From NCBI GenBank assembly GCA_032719365.1, contig CM064862.1:58371840-58435839 (forward strand): DNA of 64,000 nucleotides, read 5' to 3'. Below the pieces are notes generated by a model. It was not told the origin of the DNA. It ran no database searches and saw only the letters and a list, made by a program, of their open reading frames with translations. Below, in pieces: positions 42,881-53,885 of the stretch; position 1 is the first letter of the stretch, and every line of letters starts with the position of its first letter. The position numbers were made by a program, and so were the translations under genes. This stretch comes from Prinsepia uniflora. Taxonomy: Eukaryota > Streptophyta > Magnoliopsida > Rosales > Rosaceae.

Positions 42881-45576
42881 GTTCGTTTGCTGGAATGTGA
42901 GGGGGCTAAATAGCCTATCTCGGCAATTAGAGGTTAGAAACTTCATTGATCATAATAAATTGAGTTTTTTTGGGTTATTAGAGACTAGAGTTAGGCAGCT
43001 TAATTCTTTTGTTGCCATGACGTCTGTTTATTCTTCCTAGATTTGGGCCTATAACTATGATTATCATGTTAATGGGCGCATTTGGATTGGATGGAACTCT
43101 GCTCTTGTTTTTGTCGTTGTGGTGGGTTATTCTATGCAGGTGATTAATTGTAGAGTCTCTATTTGTGATTCTGGTTCTTCTTCTTTTTTTGTGTCCTTTG
43201 TTTATGGAGCGAATGATGCTACCTTGAGGAGCGAGTTGTGGTCTTGCCTATCTTCCTTTGCCATTGGTATGGGTAGTGCTCCGTGGGTTGTTCTTAGGGA
43301 TTTTAATTGTGTGATATTCTTGAATGAAAGTGAAGGTGGTGTGGATGTTCGTTTGGGTTCATTGAGGGATTTTTGGGCGTGCTTGGAGGAGTACAGTCTA
43401 GACGACCTTAGATATGCGGGTAGGCAGTTAATGTGGTGTAACCACTAATATGGTGGTGCTCTCTCCAATCGGAAGTTGGATCGCGTTTTGGTTAATGGTC
43501 ATTGGTTATCTTCCTTCCCTAATAGTTCTGGTTTGTTCCTCCCCCCGAGGAGCTCTGATCATTACCTTGGTGTGGTGAACCTTGGTATGGGTCAAGTCAA
43601 CCGTAAGGTACCTTTCAAGTTTATTAATTTTTAAGCTGATCATGTGGATTTTTTGAACATTGTGGAGCAGGCTTTTCGTGTCCCTATTAGGAGTTCTTAT
43701 CAATTTCAGCTTATGAGTCATCTCAAGGCTGTTAAATTGGAGCTGAAGAGGCTTACTCGGGCTCCCTTATCTGATGTTGGTGAGGTAGTTGTGGCTGCTA
43801 AGGCTAAGCTTGATGTGTTCCAAGCGAATTTATTATTGTCTCCTCAGTTTCCTTTATTGGTTGTGAATGAGAGGAGACTGATTAAGGAGTTTGAGAAGTT
43901 CCTGATTCGTGAGGAGTGCCTTACTAAACAAAAATCGCGCCTAAAGTGGGCGGGTGACGAGGATCGTAATACTTCATATTTTCATAATGTTGTTAAGAAG
44001 CGGACTAGTAGAAATCGTATCTCTTCAATTTACTCGGGTGATGGTGTTCTAATCCAGGATATGGATGGGATAAAGAATGAGGCCGTTTCTTATTTTCAGA
44101 GTTTCCTTGGCCCCCGTGATCTGGGTTCTAATGGGGATTGGAGTTCTATTGTGCCTAACCATATCTCTCTAGGACATGCTCAGGATTTAATGGTTGATTA
44201 TTCTGATGAAGATATTCGTGTAGCGTGTTTTAGTCTGAATGCAAACAAGGCTCCAGGTCTTGATGGTTTTAATGCCCTTTTCTTTCATCGGGCCTGGTCG
44301 ATTGTTGGCGCCTATGTAATTAGGGCCGTTCGGGAGTTCTTCCATTTGTCCTTGTTGTTTGGGGAATTCAACACTACTATCCTCTCTCTTATTCCCGAAG
44401 TTCCCAATCCTAACTCTATGGGTGACTTTAGACCTATTTCTTGCTGTAATACTATTTATAAAAAATTTTCTAAATGGATTTATGGTCGTCTTAAGTAGGT
44501 TCTTCCCTCGATTATGGGTAATGCTTAGTCAGCCTTTATTGGCGGCAGGCGTATTGGTGATAATATTCTTCTTGTTCGGGAGCTATTTAAGGGCTATCAT
44601 TTGGATGCTAGCTCTCCTTGTTTTTCTGTTAAGGTGAATATCCACTAAGCCTATGATTCGCTTGACTGGAATTTCTTGTTGGAGGCGTTTAGAGCATTTA
44701 ATTTTGCTGATTGTATGATTGGCTGGATTATGAGTTGTATTTCCTCCACTAGGTTTTTGAAGGTTGTGAATGGTGAGCTTGCTAGTTTCATTCATGGGAA
44801 GAGAGGGCTTAGGCAAGGGGACCCAGTGTCTCTTTACCTTTTTTGTGATAGCTATAGAGATGTTTTATGTATTGATGTGGACTTATATTGCTGATTATCT
44901 TAGATTTCGATATCATTGGTGTTGTGACAAGGTACGCATTTCCCATATTGCCTTTGCTGATGACCTACTATTATTTTGCTATAGGAACCGGTGTTCTATT
45001 CGGGTGTTAAAGTCTGCTTTGGATAGTTTCTCCTTATTGTCGGGTCTTCATTTATATTTGAGTGAGTATGAGGTGTTCTCTTCTAGTTTGTGTGCATCTA
45101 TTAGGTCATGGGCTCTTCGTTTTTTTGGGATTCCTCATGAAGTTCTTCCTATTCATTATTTAGGCATCCCTCTTATCTCTTCAAAGTTTAGCTACTATGA
45201 TTGTACTCCTTTATTGGAGAAGGTTACTTCCCGTATTAGGAGTTGGGAGCACAAAGTTTTAAGTTTCGCAGGGAGGTTGGTTTTGGTGAATTCTGTGCTT
45301 TCTAGTCTCCAGGTCTATTGGACTTCCCACTTATTTCTCTCAAAGAGGTTGCTGTTATCGGTTGAGAGGATTATGCGCCGCTTTTTGTGGTCTGGTAAAG
45401 TGGATGGGTCCTATTTGGATAAGGTGGCTTGGAAGGATGTTTACCTTCCCAAGGAGGAAGGAGGCTTGGGGCTGCGGTCTCTGCATGTCTGGATCAAGTC
45501 CCTTATGGCCAGTTACATTTGGTTCATATGTTCGGATGCTCCCTGGAACATCTGGTCTGATTGGGTAAAAGCTTAT
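42873..45576 (+). pseudogene. LINE ORF2: AP endonuclease and reverse transcriptase
   Basis: ORF2 starts MFKFVCWNVRGLNSLSRQ, the typical opening of plant L1 endonucleases (N of CWNVRG, then LETR near 42980). It continues through FVYGANDATLRSELW, WVVLRDFNCV (Gly expected where R stands) and SSDHYLGV, the catalytic SDH. The reverse transcriptase follows: LIPEVPNPNSMGDFRPISCC, GLRQGDPVS, and the catalytic AFADDLLLF (FADD at 44953-44964). The thumb-like region then has LGIPLISSKFSYYD and WKDVYLPKEEGGLGL. Stops near 43040, 43447, 43633, 44496, 44527 and 44647, and a frameshift near 44835, make it inactive. Reading is cut at 45576 by the TRIM. Confidence 0.85.
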
Positions 45577-45675
45577 TGTCAGGACCCAACCCTCCTCGAT
45601 CAGGACCCGACTCATCTAGCACCATATTTTCCGCGTTGGGCCTCACCCTCACGGTTTTGTTTTCGGGAGCTCATG

Positions 45676-45735
45676 GTACAACTTTCCAGGGGGTCACCCA
45701 TCATGGAATTGCACCAACCTCAACTCGCTTAACTT
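45676..45735 (-). promoter_or_regulatory. 5S-rRNA-like internal promoter in Cassandra 3' LTR
   Basis: On the minus strand AGTTAAGCGAG (A-box part of plant 5S rRNA) is followed about 30 bases later by GATGGGTGACC (C-box) and then CCTGGAAAGTT (5S: CCTGGGAAGT). Order and spacing fit 5S rRNA. Confidence 0.88.
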
Positions 45736-45899
45736 TGGGGTTCCAATCCCCCCCAAAGCCACTTGAGCTCCCAAAAGGCCTAGTGCTAGATAGGTGTGCG
45801 CCTACACCTTTAAGGCACACCACCATTCCATTCCTAGACCATTCCCCCTCACATGAATGTGGGATCGTTCACCGTTCCCTCTAGGACACGGGTCTTACA

Positions 45900-45970
45900 A
45901 TCCACCCTCTTTAGGGCCCAGCATCCTCGCTGGCACACTTCCCGGTCGGAGTCTGGCTCTGATACCATAT
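45900..45970 (-). other. TRIM internal region: PBS and PPT
   Basis: The reverse complement of 45951-45967 is the iMet-type primer site TGGTATCAGAGCCAGAC. 45900-45912 is the complement of the purine tract. Nothing else fits in 71 bp. Confidence 0.85.
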
Positions 45971-46067
45971 TGTCAGGACCCAACCCTCCTCGGCCAGGAC
46001 CCGACTCATCTAGCACCATATTGTCTGCGTTGGGCCTCGCCCTCACGGTTTTGTTTTCGGGAGCTCA

Positions 46068-46130
46068 TGGTGCAACTTCCCAGGGGGTCGCCCATCATGG
46101 AATTGCACCAGCTTCAACTCGCTTAACTTT
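46068..46130 (-). promoter_or_regulatory. 5S-rRNA-like internal promoter in Cassandra 5' LTR
   Basis: It has the same AGTTAAGCGAG and GATGGGCGACC blocks, with one change in the C-box compared with the other LTR. This copy would drive the element transcript if RNA polymerase III uses it. Confidence 0.85.
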
Positions 46131-46297
46131 GGGGTTTCAATCCCCCCAAAGCCACTTGAGCTCCCAAAAGGCCTTGTGCTAGATAGGTGTGCGCCTACAC
46201 CTTTAAGGCACACCACCATTCCATTCCCAGACCAATCCCCCTCGCAGGAATGTGGGATCGTTCACCGTTCCCTCCAGGACACGGGTCTTACACTTAT

Positions 46298-47235
46298 TAT
46301 ATCAAAGGTAGGTGATTTTGGACTATCCCTAATCTTGTGTCTTGTTCGTGGAATTGAAGGAAGCTTTTAAAGCTTAGGCCTCTTGTTCATCTTTATATTC
46401 GCTCGTTTGTGGGTAATGGTTCTTATATTTTTCTCTGGCTTGATAACTGGTCTCGGTTTAGGTCGTTGATCGAGGTTTGGGGGGGGGGGGGGGGGGGGGT
46501 GACGAGCTATTAACGATTTCTGGGATTCATAGAGATGCGAGACTAAGTGAGGTTATTTCTGGCTCCTACTAGTGTTGGCTTACTTTCCTCAATGGTTCCT
46601 TGTGTGATATTCAAGCTGAGTCTGAGTCTATTCCCCTCTCCTTTCTTGGCTCTGATAGGGTGGTTTAGACTTTATGCAGTAATGGGTCTTTTTCTTCCTA
46701 CTCCTTGTGGTAGGTGCAGCGGGTCTCTCGGCCTCTCTGTCCTTGGGCTAAGCTTGTGTGGTTTTCTGCTTCCATTCCTCGTGCTGCCTTCGTTCTTTGG
46801 TTGGCCATGAGATTGAAGTTATCGACTTTCTATCGCATTGGGCACTTCACGGGTAAGACTAGTCTTGTTTGAGTCTTTTGTGGTGTGGAGGTTGAGTCCT
46901 ATGAGCATTTATTCGTTGACTTCCCGGTCTCGGGTCATATTTGGGGTTCGGTTTTGATTAAGAGTGGGGTTCCTTGGCTTTTTCCTCCTTGGCCCTCCTT
47001 TATTGCTGGAGCTACTGCTAGCTGGGGTGGATCTTCCTTGAAAGCTGTGGTCTTAAAGATTTCTCTTGCATCTACTGTTTATGGTTTATGGAGGGAGCAG
47101 AACTTTAGGGTGTTTACCTCTATGTGTACGCCTACTCATGCTATTCTTCTTTCCATTGTTAATATGATTCGTAGCCGTCTCTCCTCTCTCAATCTTCCCC
47201 TTACTCCTACAAATGTGTCTCTTCTAAAGAATTAG
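46298..47235 (+). pseudogene. LINE ORF2, C-terminal part (zinc-binding region)
   Basis: Resuming after the TRIM, the reading gives VKAYYIKGR across the join, then SYIFLWLDNW. Further on it has LKLSTFYRIGHFTGKTSL, and CGVEVESYEHLFVDFPVSGH followed by IWGSV, the C-x-x-C..H..C-type zf-RVT region near the end of plant L1 ORF2 proteins, with one Cys lost. It ends at the TAG after NVSLLKN. A 21-base G run (46479-46499) and several stops lie inside, so this is a pseudogene. Confidence 0.78.
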
Positions 47236-47396
47236 AATGTTGAGATGTAGTTTGTGGTAGCTAGTGGCCGGTTCTTTTGCCTCCTTTGAAAGCTGTTTCG
47301 AAGGCTCTTTCTTTTGTGTGTTCCTTCTTTAGGCTTGACCCTGTGAGTTTTTCTTTCTCTTTGGTTAATATAATTTGCTTACCAAAAAGAAAATAA
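47236..47396 (+). other. LINE 3' untranslated region and A-rich tail
   Basis: The T-rich sequence ends GGTTAATATAATTTGCTTACC then AAAAAGAAAATAA. No polyadenylation signal other than AATATA-like motifs was seen. Confidence 0.6.
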
Positions 47397-47633
47397 TGAG
47401 AGGGACTTTATGTTTTGTCTCCAAAATGAATGAGCTTCTCCATCTTCTTTGCTATCAAAATTTTCCTCTCCTGACTATTCCTTTTATTTTCTTTATGTTT
47501 TAGTATCTCCCTTTTTTACTTCCAAAAATCCTATAAAACATAAAAATAAGTTAAGTACTTAGAAAACATAGGAAATATGCTCAGAAAAGTATAAGAAAAT
47601 AAGATAAACCGTCGTATAAATATGCTCCTATCA
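47397..47633 (-). repeat. End of the 3' LTR of the outer Athila/Tat element
   Basis: The plus strand ends ..ATGCTCCTATCA at 47633, like the other Athila/Tat LTRs (..ACCTATCA). It is followed by CCCATACACTTAACTTTTGC, the complement of the AAAAGTTAAGTGTGGG tract that precedes 3' LTRs in this group. The rest of this LTR is lost or displaced by the LINE. Confidence 0.65.
47480..47550 (-). repeat. Right arm of an inverted repeat around the LINE
   Basis: Reverse-complemented, it reads CTTATTTTTATGTTTTATAGG..GGAAGT..GGGAGATACTAAA. It matches 37451-37540 (CTTATTTTTATGTTTGATAGG..GGAGATACTAAAG) with a few differences and a small insertion. Confidence 0.6.
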
Positions 47634-48749
47634 AATTCCCATACACTTAACTTTTGCTAGTCCCTAAGCAAAAAAAAAAAAAAGAACCAAAGACTCAATA
47701 ATTCAACCTAAACTTTCCAACATTTTCCTCATAGATTTTCAATGGATCTTAGCCACGGATTGAAATTTCGCCGGAATCGGTCGATATATCGGGATTTCCA
47801 GCGTCCGGCAGCTAACGGAGGGGTGAAACCCTATCTTCCCCCATTATCGACTAAACCGTCCAATGTCGACACATATCGACGATTTCGGTCGATAATTTCT
47901 GAATTTCCCGACATTTGGACCCCCCATCAATTCAAACAATCAAACTCATGGATTGAACATAAACCAAATTTCAATTCAATTTCAATCAATCATAATTCAT
48001 AACTCAAGGATTCACAAATTCAAAAAGGAAATCATTCAATTGGCACGGACGAACAAAATTGGGGAAAAAACAAAACTTTTTTCTTCACGGACTCACCCGA
48101 GCATAAATGGGGCGAGGGGGAGGGCGGCAACCGAAGAAAAGCTCGAACCCAACGATCCCAGCGCACCCCTGATATGTCGACGCCGTCTGCAGCTCCGTTT
48201 CTTCGCTCGCCGCCGAAATCGGCCGAACCACCTCTGCTTGAACCACCGCTCGTCTGCATCTCCGTCGCTCGCTGCCGTCTGCCCTCACCAGCACGATCGA
48301 CTCACCTCACTCACCAACACGATCGCTCTCAGTCGCCTCGCCCCTCACCGCCTCACGGCCCTCCCCTGACCCTCACGAAGAATTGACGACTTCCCCAAAG
48401 GCCCAAAGTCCTCAACTCTGCATCTGCTCATCACGAATTCACAATTTTGGTTGAGTAAAGAAGAATTGGAACGAAACGCTGCGTTTCGTTTCAATTCATT
48501 TATTAACCCCTTTTTTTAAAAATTATTTACATATATTATTTAATTATTTATCAAAGTAAATTATATCATTTATTATTTACTTTTTTAACCCTAAATATCA
48601 ATAATAGATTGAGCCTTAAACTTTTTTAAAAAAATTCAAAATTTATTATTAGGTAAATAATATGGCTTAATTCATATATTTGGTAATCATTTATTAATAT
48701 TTGTTTTAATTTAGAATATGTATTAAAATTATGAATATATGTGTTTTTG

Positions 48750-50455
48750 TTTCTTAATTATGAATATGTATTAAAAAAAATGAAGCCTTGAAAGTTCTAA
48801 TTGAAATAATTTTATTATTATTATTTTTTTATTATTATTATTTTTCATTATCAAATTCTAATTATTTTTCATGCAAATAATATGGCTTAATTCATATATT
48901 TGGTAATATATTTGGTAATCATTTATTATTAATAAATTTATCATTTATTAGGTAAAATGTGTTTTAGTAATGTATGTTTTAATATAAAATATGGGGTAAT
49001 TCATATATTTGGTAATATTTGTTTTAATTTTTAATATATATTTTATTTTAGAATATATATTAAAATTATGAATATTTGTGTTTTTGCTGTTTAATTTTTT
49101 ATCATCATCAAAATCTAACTTAGAATATATGTTCTAATTGAAATAATTTTATTATTATTTGTGTTTTTATTATTATTATTATTTGTCATTATCAAATTCT
49201 AATTATTTTTCATGCAAATAATATGGCTTAATTCATATATTTGGGAATATATTTGGTAATCATTTATTATTAATAAATTTATCATTTATTAGGTAAAATG
49301 TGTTTTAGTAATGTATGTTTTAATATAAAATATGGGGTAATTCATATATTTGGTAATATTTGTTTTAATTTTTAATATATATTTTATTTTAGAATATATA
49401 TTAAAATTATGAATATATGTGTTTTTGCTGCTTAATTTTTTATCATCATCAAAGTCTAACTTAGTATATACGTTCTAATTGAAATAATTTTATTATTATT
49501 TGTGTTTTTATTATTATTATTATTTGTTATTATCAAATTCTAATTATTATGCAAATAATATGGCTTAATTCATATATTTGGTAATATATTTGGTAATCAT
49601 TTATTATTAATAAATTTATCATTTATTAGGTAAAATGTGTTTTAGTAATGTATGTTTTAATATAAAATATGGGGTAATTCATATATTTGGTAATATTTGT
49701 TTTAATTTTTAATATATATTTTATTTTAAAATATATATTAAAATTATGAATATATGTGTTTTTGCTGCTTAATTTTTTATCATCATCAAAGTCTAACTTA
49801 GAATATATGTTCTAATTGAAATAATTTTATTATTATTTGTGTTATTATTATTATTATTATTTGTCATTATCAAATTCTAATTATTTTTCATGCAAATAAT
49901 ATGGCTTAATTCATATATTTGGTAATATATTTGGTAATCATTTATTATTAATAAATTTATCATTTATTAGGTAAAATGTGTTTTAGTAATGTATGTTTTA
50001 ATATAAAATATGGGGTAATTCATATATTTGGTAATATTTGTTTTAATTTTTAATATATATTTTATTTTAGAATATATATTAAAATTATGAATATATGTGT
50101 TTTTGCTGCTTAATTTTTTTATCATCATCAAAGTCTAACTTAGAATATATGTTCTAATTGAAATAATTTTATTATTATTTGTGTTTTTATTATTATTATT
50201 ATTTTTCATTATCAAATTCTAATTATTTTTCATGCAAATAATATGGCTTAATTCATATATTTGGTAATATATTTGGTAATCATTTATTATTAATAAATTT
50301 ATCATTTATTAGGTAAAATGTGTTTTAGTAATGTATGTTTTAATATAAAATATGGGGTAATTCATATATTTGGTAATATTTGTTTTAATTTTTAATATAT
50401 ATTTTATTTTAGAACATATATTAAAATTATGAATATATGTGTTTTTGCTGCTTAA
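48750..50455. repeat. 341-bp tandem repeat, about five copies
   Basis: The anchor GTTTTTGCTG recurs at 49080, 49421, 49758, 50099 and 50441, giving a period of 337-342 bp. Copies are nearly identical over ATGGCTTAATTCATATATTT, GGTAAAATGTGTTTTAGTAA and other blocks. Over 80% of bases are A or T. Confidence 0.9.
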
Positions 50456-50459
50456 TTTT

Positions 50460-50550
50460 CGTGATATTATCAATAGAATTATGTTTTAATGCAATATTAT
50501 CAATAGAATTATGTTTTAATGCAATATTATCAATATAATTATGTTTTAAT
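50460..50550. repeat. 30-bp tandem repeat, three copies
   Basis: ATATTATCAATAGAATTATG followed by TTTTAATGCA recurs three times directly after the 341-bp array. Confidence 0.85.
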
Positions 50551-50832
50551 TTAAGTTTATCTTTAAAATTTTATACTGTTAGTGGTCGGTAGATCTATAT
50601 TCTATCATATGATTCTTCATATATTTATTATATCAAAGTCATTTTATAGTTTTTATTAGTCCTATATAACTATTATTGGGTACTTAAATTTTTCCCAAAG
50701 TTTCATTCCAAATTTCCGTCATTTGGACCCAATTTCCGTCATTTTTGTTGACCGTAAACGATATCGATATTTGGGGCGAGATATCCGTAAATTCGCCGAG
50801 CGATATATCCGTCGATATCGATATTTTCATCC

Positions 50833-51034
50833 TTGCATATTAAAATTCATCATAAGCATAGAATTGGTCGACATAATTCAAGAGTTAATACACATTCATA
50901 GAAATAATATACAAGCTCACAATTAAATCAATCAAAGCAAGTGAGACACATCATACATGTTGAACAGAATTAGCTCAAAATTGTCATGAGATATTCTCTA
51001 ATTTTACCTCATATTTTCTAGTTAAGTCACTCTT
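50833..51034 (-). other. Non-coding 3' region of the outer Athila/Tat element
   Basis: CATAAGCATAGAATTGG and AATTCAAGAGTTAATACA match the inner element near 53978-54005. No gene. Confidence 0.5.
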
Positions 51035-51384
51035 TGTCAGGACTGGCCCCGAATCCCCTGGGATTAACGTGGGACCCGCCTGATCCCGTCTGATACGAAG
51101 TGTCAGACCAGGGAAAATTCCATCTCTAGCCCTCGCTGGGGCTGTCAGAGTGCGTCAGGATCGTAGGAGGAGGGGAGTGATGTCTCGTCTCTGCTACAGC
51201 CCGCATCCGCTATCAACCTGAAGGGCATTAAAACACGAAAACTGTGAGTGGACAATTTAAACATTTCATTGAAAACATTTTCGCATAAAGACATTTATGC
51301 CCTTCATAAAAGCATATGCATGCATTAAAAACCATTTATTAAATATTCATAAAAACCTTTGTCAAACATATCAAAAACCTTTCA

Positions 51385-51660
51385 AGGGTTCATGCCCGGC
51401 CCCATAAACCGTCATGACCCATAAATCCAATTGGGTCCTCGACCCGAAATCACAAACACCCATAAATTCATATATGTGGGAACTCAGCCCAAATCAACAT
51501 ACGTGGGACTCAGCCCAAACCATTCTCACTGAAATACCAAAACATACAATACGGGGTCTCCGCCCCCAAATCATTTCTAAACCATCGAATACGGGGTCTC
51601 ACCCCAAAATACTTTCCGAATCATAAAACACGGAGTACGGGGTCTCCGCCCCCAAATCAC
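51385..51660 (-). repeat. Dyad array 2 of the minus-strand solo LTR
   Basis: Units include GGTCctcGACC, TGGGaactcagCCCA, TGGGactcagCCCA, and GGGGtctccgCCCC (three, near 51553, 51593 and 51638). These are the counterpart of 25690-26045. Confidence 0.68.
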
Positions 51661-51869
51661 TTTCCATAAAACCTCATACGTATCAACATACGTATAACCC
51701 ATCCTAGGCACTTCTGGAGTGACTACGCCCAAACTACGCATTAAATTAAACACGTAATTTGAGTGTTGTGCAATTTAAACCCTTTTTGTGTAGATGTAGT
51801 ATTGGTAAATAGCGATCGTTCTTAACCGGGGAAATTAGGGAACATTGATAATGTGTTAGTGAGAAAGAG

Positions 51870-52165
51870 TAATGAATAAATGAATAATGAATAAATTAAT
51901 GAATTAAATAATTAAATAATTAAAGAATTAACAAATTAAAGAATTAATGAATTAAAGAATAAAAGAATTAAATAATTAATTAATCAAAGAATAATAAACT
52001 ATAAGTATTAAAGAATAAAAGAATAAAGAGATGAAAGAATCAAAGAATAATAAACTAAAAGTAGAAAAGAAGAATAAAAGAATAAAAGAATAAAAGAATA
52101 AAGAATAAAAAGGAAAAAAGAATAAAAGAATAAAAGAATAAAAGAATAAAGAATAAAGAATTGAA
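51870..52165. repeat. AAAGAATAAA-type microsatellite
   Basis: Runs of AATTAAAGAATT and AAAAGAAT change length between the two LTRs (57185-57480) and the solo LTR (33060-33200). Confidence 0.8.
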
Positions 52166-52384
52166 AAGGGGAGTTTTGAAAAGAGTTGTAAATATAAAAT
52201 AAAGAAAACAAGTAAAAATAATTAAATACTTAATTTTACTTCTACTTTAAACTTTGTACTAGTGAACTTTCTTCAAACACATATTTTTACCAACACTCTA
52301 ACATCATGCTCATATTGAACCAATCACGAAATCATACCTTAATCATCTCAAATACATGCATACATTTTTCATATTATAAATGCA

Positions 52385-52510
52385 CCGAACAGCAGATTAT
52401 TACTTACAATATGATCCATCTTAAGTAAGTGATTTAATGCGCCGAACAGCGATCAAACATTAAATCTCTTCAACTCTATTCTAAATGCCCCGAACAGCGG
52501 ATCAACATTT
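52385..52510. repeat. CCGAACAGCGG motif cluster
   Basis: AATGCACCGAACAGCAGATT, AATGCGCCGAACAGCGATC and AATGCCCCGAACAGCGGATC follow at about 55-60 bp spacing, and another ACCGAACAGCGG lies at 52697. The CCG and CGG arms are complementary. Confidence 0.65.
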
Positions 52511-53840
52511 AGTTTCGAATTGAAGTTTAAGTACTAAAACATATGAAGTAAAAGAAACTCAAAAAGTAAAACACATGGAGATTGCATTCTTACTTACAAA
52601 TGTTAGAAAGAAAATACCAACACATATATTGAATTATAAGTAAAACCAATAACAATAACAAGAATTTAAGTAGAGAAATATGGATTTTCACAAGAATCAC
52701 CGAACAGCGGTAGGAAACTTGTGAAGATGGAAGAAGAAATACGAGGAATTCGGTCTTAAAACTCTTGAATTGCCTTAGAATTACTTGGCCTTGGTATTTC
52801 TTAAGGAAAGCATAAAAATGTATTTAAGAGATCTCAAAGAAATATCATAAGAACAAAGTAAAGAGAAAATGAAATTAAGAAAAATAAAAATAACATAAAT
52901 TAAGAATAAGAAAAAGGAAACTAATTAATAAGAAAATCTACAAGAAATTAAAATGATTCCCAAAAATGTCTCTCAAAAGAGAGAAACAAAAGAACTAACT
53001 AAGAACTAGAACTAAGAAAAATGAAAGAAATGGAAGAATGAAACTAATTGGGGACTCCCCGAATACATGAAATGACCTCCCTATTTATAGGGGGAAAAAG
53101 CTAATTATACTCTAAAAAACAAATAAAAGTTATAATAAAAATATTAAAAAGTGAAATGATGAGATTGGGTGGTGTTTGTGGGGAAAAGATGTAAAAAAAA
53201 CAAAAGAAATCTTCAAAGGTGCTGCTGGTTGGGCTTTGTCAGAATTCGGTGTGGGTGGCCTGAAAAGGAGCTGTAGATCGGCGTGGATTGGCTGGAAAGT
53301 GGAGGACAGGTCAGCAGGCTTCGCTGGAAAGGGTGGAAGAAAGTTCGGCGGGCAGGCGCTGAATGGGAGGGCTGGAGCTCGGCAGGCGCGCGCTGAGGAG
53401 AGGTGCATCGGTTCGGCAGGCGCGCGCCGAATCTCAGTCTTGTTGTTTGGTGCAGGGCTGTGCGCGCTGGGGGAAAAGCTTGAGGCGGGCCGCGCCAGTT
53501 TGGGCTTCGCCTGGGCTGCGCGAATTGGACGGGCTGGGCCTGATTTCTGGGCTTTTATTCTTTTCTTCTTTTTTTCTGCTGGGCTGGGCTGCACACAAAT
53601 TAATTTAATTAATTTAGTTAATTTAGTAATATTTCACCGAAATTCGTCCATAATTTCTTCATTATAATTCCGATCGAGACGATTCTTTCGCCAAAATACT
53701 CCAAATTACAAACTTTATTTATTTAAATAAAAATAACAAAAAATAAATTATTTTATCTATTTATTTAATATTTTAATATTAAAAGTCAAGTATAAAGGGT
53801 ATAAAATAATATAAAATAATGCTTATTTGAGGACCTTTCA

Positions 53841-53885
53841 AATACCCCCACACTTAAACTTTTGCTAGTCCCTAGCAAATACTAA
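53841..53885 (-). other. Polypurine tract region
   Basis: Reverse-complemented, it reads CTAGGGACTAGCAAAAG then TTTAAGTGTGGGGGTATT, directly before the 3' LTR. This is a typical ending of Athila/Tat internal regions. Confidence 0.75.

Larger units (their letters stand above)
45577..46292 (-). mobile_element. Cassandra: Cassandra-type TRIM retrotransposon, complete
   Basis: Two LTRs (45577-45899, 323 bp, and 45971-46292, 322 bp) flank only 71 bp. Target duplication CTTAT stands on both sides (45572-45576 and 46293-46297). The internal 71 bp hold, on the minus strand, the iMet primer site TGGTATCAGAGCCAGAC next to the 5' LTR and a purine tract AAAGAGGGTGGAT next to the 3' LTR. Each LTR contains 5S-rRNA-like sequence, the defining feature of Cassandra. 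No protein is encoded, and the element moves with enzymes of other retrotransposons. The LTRs differ by roughly 18 bases by eye (about 5-6%), so it is not recent. Removing it restores the LINE ORF2 reading. Confidence 0.93.
37538..47385 (+). mobile_element. L1-type LINE, full-length but dead, with two nested insertions
   Basis: The plus strand carries a 5' untranslated region, ORF1 (DUF4283-like domain and a zinc knuckle), ORF2 (endonuclease, reverse transcriptase, zinc-binding C-terminus), and an A-rich tail (ACCAAAAAGAAAATAA). The 11 bases AAAGAAAATAA occur at 37527-37537 and 47386-47396 and may be the target duplication, but they are low in complexity. A gypsy solo LTR (39186-41861) and a Cassandra TRIM (45577-46292) lie inside. 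In-frame stops and a frameshift disable ORF2. Confidence 0.85.
47757..50832. mobile_element. Unclassified AT-rich insert with GATATATCG-bearing ends
   Basis: The left end reads GGATTGAAATTTCGCC..GGTCGATATATCGG and the right end GAGCGATATATCCG..CGATATTTTCATCC. Read inward, both begin GGAT-GAAA. The phrase CATTTGGACCC also occurs near both ends (47909 and 50721) in direct orientation. No clean target duplication was found, so class and exact limits are uncertain. A GC-rich stretch with overlapping frames (48085-48380) near the left resembles no known protein. The centre is a tandem repeat. Confidence 0.4.
51720..53840 (-). repeat. 3' LTR
   Basis: Its order is an AT-rich start, an (AAAGAATA)n run at 51870-52160, three or four CCGAACAGCGG-type motifs (52385-52505 and 52690), and a GC-rich block at 53340-53540. 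The last base group is CTTTCA where the 5' LTR has CTATCA. Confidence 0.9.

Noticed and set aside
45676..45735. Genuine 5S rRNA gene
   Set aside because: Only the promoter-like half is present, within the LTR of a complete TRIM element with target duplication.
48085..48386. Arg/Ser/Pro-rich frames as a captured gene
   Set aside because: Frames are open on both strands in a GC-rich patch without a recognisable motif or exon borders.
48750..50455. Centromeric satellite
   Set aside because: Only about five copies are present, confined to one insert. No evidence for a long array.
53130..53667. Overlapping frames of 154 and 163 codons (and copies at 58445-58919)
   Set aside because: Both strands are open in a GC-rich block, the frames occur in both LTRs of one element, and they show only low-complexity Ala/Pro/Arg/Gly composition.
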